From NCBI GenBank assembly GCA_024278415.1, contig JAJRTI010000349.1:1-5375 (forward strand): a stretch of 5,375 nucleotides of DNA. Reading direction: 5' to 3'. The DNA is from Planctomycetota bacterium. Lineage in GTDB: Bacteria; Planctomycetota; Brocadiia; JAJRTI01. The notes below the pieces were generated by a model, which was not told the origin of the DNA, searched no databases, and was given only the letters and a program-made list of their open reading frames with translations. Each line of letters opens with the position of its first letter. Within the stretch, counting starts at the first letter, position 1. The position numbers and the translations under genes are program-made. Positions 3,287 to 5,375 of this stretch are shown in pieces.

Positions 3287-5375
3287 AGGGATCGTCCTCT
3301 TTCTGTAGGGGTTCGCAGTATAGCAAGCTCACATCCGCGACCGCAGGCTCCTTCAGCAGCTCAGCCCGGCCGGGCGGGCTCACACGCGCGGTCTTGGGAA
3401 TCGTGAGACAGGGTGCGACCCTGAGGTCGCCGGGATCGCTGACCTGGCACCAGAAGCCGAACCCTCCGCTGCCGGACGCGACTTTCATCTCCAGGCGGTT
3501 CCATCCTTGCATGAGGGGAACCTGGAGCCGAATCTCGCCTGGCCGCGGTGCGTGGCGGGCGCGGCCCGTCCGGCCTTGGTCGACGAGGGTCTCGCCGTTC
3601 ACCCGGAACACGCACCAGTAGTCGCTCGACAGCGCGAAGGTCGCCCGCCGGGGAACGCTCGTGTAGATGTGCGTCACCGCGTACGCGACGCGGCCCACCT
3701 GGGGCGGCGCGAGCCGCGTGAAGTCAAGGTAACCGTTCTTGTCCGCGCTGCGCAGCCGCCACTCGAAGTTGTGCTTCGATGCCGCGGCAGGCTTCGCCAC
3801 CCACCGCTCCGCCGGCAAGAGCGATTGCAGGCCGGGGAAGTTGTTGCGCTCGCCGGCGCCCGCGGGCGCCTCCGCGGCCTCGTCGAGCACCTGCCAGAGC
3901 CGGACATCGACCATGGGCGCATACCGGCGAGGCGAGAGGAACTGCTCCGCAATCTCGCGCCGCGTCGCCGCGCCCAGGTTGCACAGCAACTGGCGATAGA
4001 ACTTGCGCACGTTCCACCGGGCGCGGCGCAGGTTGTGGCTCCCGTCCTCGAGTCGTCGCCAGTCGAGTTGGCTGAAGACCCACGTTCCTTTGCCCTCGTC
4101 GAGTCGGAGCAGGAGGCCGTCGAGGAGGCGCGTCGCCTTCGCAGGGAGACCGGCTTCGGCGAATGCGTTCAGATCGAGGAACGTGCGCCAATGCAGCAGT
4201 TGCGGCCCGATCCCGCGGAGCAGGGGCTCGTCCACGCGCAGCGCGAGCGGCGACACTCGCGCCATTTTCGTGAGCCCTGTCGCCAGACGCCACGGCAACC
4301 GAACGTTCTGGAGTCGCTCTTTGCTCTGCGGCAACACGAGCGCGGCGCCTCCCGCGCGGACGAACTCATGCACCGCACTGCCAGGCGCGGCCGCGCTCGC
4401 GAGGCTGTCGGACCCGACCACGAGAAGGTGGGATGAAGGCTGTAGCCGACCGGGCGCGCTGGGCGTCCCTATCGCTTCCTGCTCGAAGCCCAAGCCCTCG
4501 ACGAAAGCCGCCGTCTCCTTGTCGCGCGTCGACAACACCACACGCTTCGCTTGCGCGTGCGTGTCATCGGAATCGAGCCAGGCAATCAGGTTGCTGGCGA
4601 GAATGTCCGCGGCGGGCTCCTGCCCGATGCGACCCGTCAGGTCGAGTTGGCAGAACACGACCTGACCCCGACCGTGCTCCCACTGCAGCAGCGGCGAGTA
4701 CGCGAGGTCGAACTCGCACTCCAGGAGCGGCGTGAACGCGCCCCGATGCGGCGTCTCGATCACCACGGACGCGACCGACATTGCATTGCCCCAATGCGGC
4801 GCGTGGGGCCAGGGCCACACCTTCATGCCCTCCGACGTGGCCGGCAGGAGCCGGCCCGCTCCGCGCCAGTTGATGAGGTCGGCCGGCTCCAAACCCTTGA
4901 GGATCGGATGGTGGGCCACCCGCGGGAAGACGTAGCGGGGCACGACGTCCTGTACGCGGAAGCCCATGGCCTCGAGGCTATCGACCTCTTGCTCGAACAG
5001 CACGACGCGCAGGCCGCGGGCGATGTCGTCGAGCGTGAACGGGAGCCGCTTCTCCTGGCTGAGCGCCTTGTATCCGACGACTAGCACATCGACCCCGCGC
5101 AGGTCGCCGCCCGGCGCGAGCGGCTCAGCGCTGAAGCCGAGTCGCTTCAGTTCCTCGGTGGTCTTGCCCAGAGGATCGAAGATGCGCCAACGCGAGTTGG
5201 CCCGGGGCGCGTCTGAGATAGGTGGGAAGACCGCGAGTTGGAACCGGTCTTTGGCGACGGCCTTGCCCGTGTCGTCTTTGGCCGCGATCTTCAGCGTCGC
5301 GTGGGTCCTTGCCGCGGCCTGTGGCGCGGCAAGGCGCAAGGGCCGCTTCTCGATGGCGCCGGGACCGAGCGAGAA
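3267..5375 (-). CDS. C-terminal 702 residues of a large multidomain protein, probably glycoside hydrolase family 2-type
   Basis: The frame is open to the right edge, so the start is outside the window. A TTG at 5339-5337 could open the frame, but the preceding codons (FSLGPGAIEKRPL) continue the domain. Counting from the edge: residues 1-52 look like the end of an Ig-like beta-domain finishing in FQLAVFPP. Residues 62-269 form a class-I glutamine-amidotransferase-like domain (WRIFDPLGKTTEELKRLGF, VDVLVVGYKAL, HPILKGLEPADLINWRG, GQVVFCQLDL). Residues 278-468 are a second, diverged copy (HLLVVGSDSL, EPLLRGIGPQLLHWRTF, GTWVFSQLDWRR). Neither has a Cys at the nucleophile position (LFEQE; LPQSK), so they are probably structural, like the trimerisation domain of some beta-galactosidases. 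Residues 523-654 are a beta-sandwich (YLDFTRLAPP, VAYAVTHIYTS, VFRVNGETLVDQGR, GWNRLEMKVASGSGGFGFW). Such tails follow GH2-like catalytic parts in planctomycete-type proteins. The catalytic domain is not visible, so the enzyme class is inference. It is followed by the secreted protein with a 20-bp overlap. Confidence 0.9.
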   Translation of the reverse strand, partial: FSLGPGAIEKRPLRLAAPQAAARTHATLKIAAKDDTGKAVAKDRFQLAVFPPISDAPRANSRWRIFDPLGKTTEELKRLGFSAEPLAPGGDLRGVDVLVVGYKALSQEKRLPFTLDDIARGLRVVLFEQEVDSLEAMGFRVQDVVPRYVFPRVAHHPILKGLEPADLINWRGAGRLLPATSEGMKVWPWPHAPHWGNAMSVASVVIETPHRGAFTPLLECEFDLAYSPLLQWEHGRGQVVFCQLDLTGRIGQEPAADILASNLIAWLDSDDTHAQAKRVVLSTRDKETAAFVEGLGFEQEAIGTPSAPGRLQPSSHLLVVGSDSLASAAAPGSAVHEFVRAGGAALVLPQSKERLQNVRLPWRLATGLTKMARVSPLALRVDEPLLRGIGPQLLHWRTFLDLNAFAEAGLPAKATRLLDGLLLRLDEGKGTWVFSQLDWRRLEDGSHNLRRARWNVRKFYRQLLCNLGAATRREIAEQFLSPRRYAPMVDVRLWQVLDEAAEAPAGAGERNNFPGLQSLLPAERWVAKPAAASKHNFEWRLRSADKNGYLDFTRLAPPQVGRVAYAVTHIYTSVPRRATFALSSDYWCVFRVNGETLVDQGRTGRARHAPRPGEIRLQVPLMQGWNRLEMKVASGSGGFGFWCQVSDPGDLRVAPCLTIPKTARVSPPGRAELLKEPAVADVSLLYCEPLQKEDDPYGFTRW
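3295..3300 (-). promoter_or_regulatory. Ribosome-binding site AGAGGA for the secreted protein
   Basis: On the minus strand AGAGGA (3300-3295) ends 8 bases before the ATG at 3286. It lies inside the last codons of the upstream gene. It fixes the chosen start and supports re-initiation by ribosomes finishing the upstream frame. Confidence 0.7.

Noticed and set aside
3507..4436. Plus-strand open frame of about 309 codons, rich in Arg, Glu and Ala
   Set aside because: It lies wholly opposite the large minus-strand gene, whose domains are recognisable. It has no ribosome-binding site or motif.
5337..5339. TTG as the true start of the large minus-strand gene
   Set aside because: The frame stays open to the window edge with plausible domain sequence, no ribosome-binding site is seen, and the expected catalytic domain would be missing.

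Overview
GC-rich chromosomal DNA, most likely from a free-living, polysaccharide-degrading bacterium of the Planctomycetota/Verrucomicrobiota/Lentisphaerota/Hydrogenedentota type. This placement is an inference. It rests on a large carbohydrate-active multidomain protein, a small secreted jelly-roll-like protein, an 'EVP'-type Gfo/Idh/MocA oxidoreductase, a stand-alone AAA/DUF4143 ATPase and repeat-rich spacers. No rRNA, tRNA or taxonomic marker gene is present.

Layout: 1-450 (minus) is the N-terminal 150 codons of a Gfo/Idh/MocA oxidoreductase that runs off the left edge. 451-798 is a divergent spacer. It carries a promoter with an operator-like palindrome for the oxidoreductase, a symmetrical pair of GTAG-hairpin (REP-like) repeats, and a promoter with a second palindrome for the ATPase. 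799-2130 (plus) is a complete single-gene AAA_14/DUF4143 ATPase. 2131-2548 is a 418-bp spacer with no gene but several inverted repeats: a 29-bp-arm palindrome built on a 20-bp period, a 243-bp MITE-like unit with 23-bp imperfect ends, and inside that unit a second GTAG-hairpin doublet. 2549-3286 (minus) is a secreted beta-sandwich-type protein of unknown role. It overlaps by 20 bp the 3' end of a long minus-strand gene, 3267-5375. The visible 702 residues of that gene hold two tandem, catalytically dead class-I-amidotransferase-like domains and a C-terminal beta-sandwich, as in the tails of large glycoside hydrolase family 2-type proteins. Its start lies beyond the right edge.

How it fits together: the minus-strand genes look like part of a carbohydrate-utilisation neighbourhood (a polysaccharide-acting enzyme, a secreted accessory protein and a sugar-type dehydrogenase). 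The last two genes are probably translationally coupled. The ATPase is the odd one out. It lies on the opposite strand, has its own promoter and candidate operator, is bracketed by repeats, and looks less GC-rich. It reads as an accessory gene set between two host genes. I find no CRISPR array, transposase or clear defence operon. The most unusual content is the repeat architecture and the two promoter palindromes, not a demonstrably new system.
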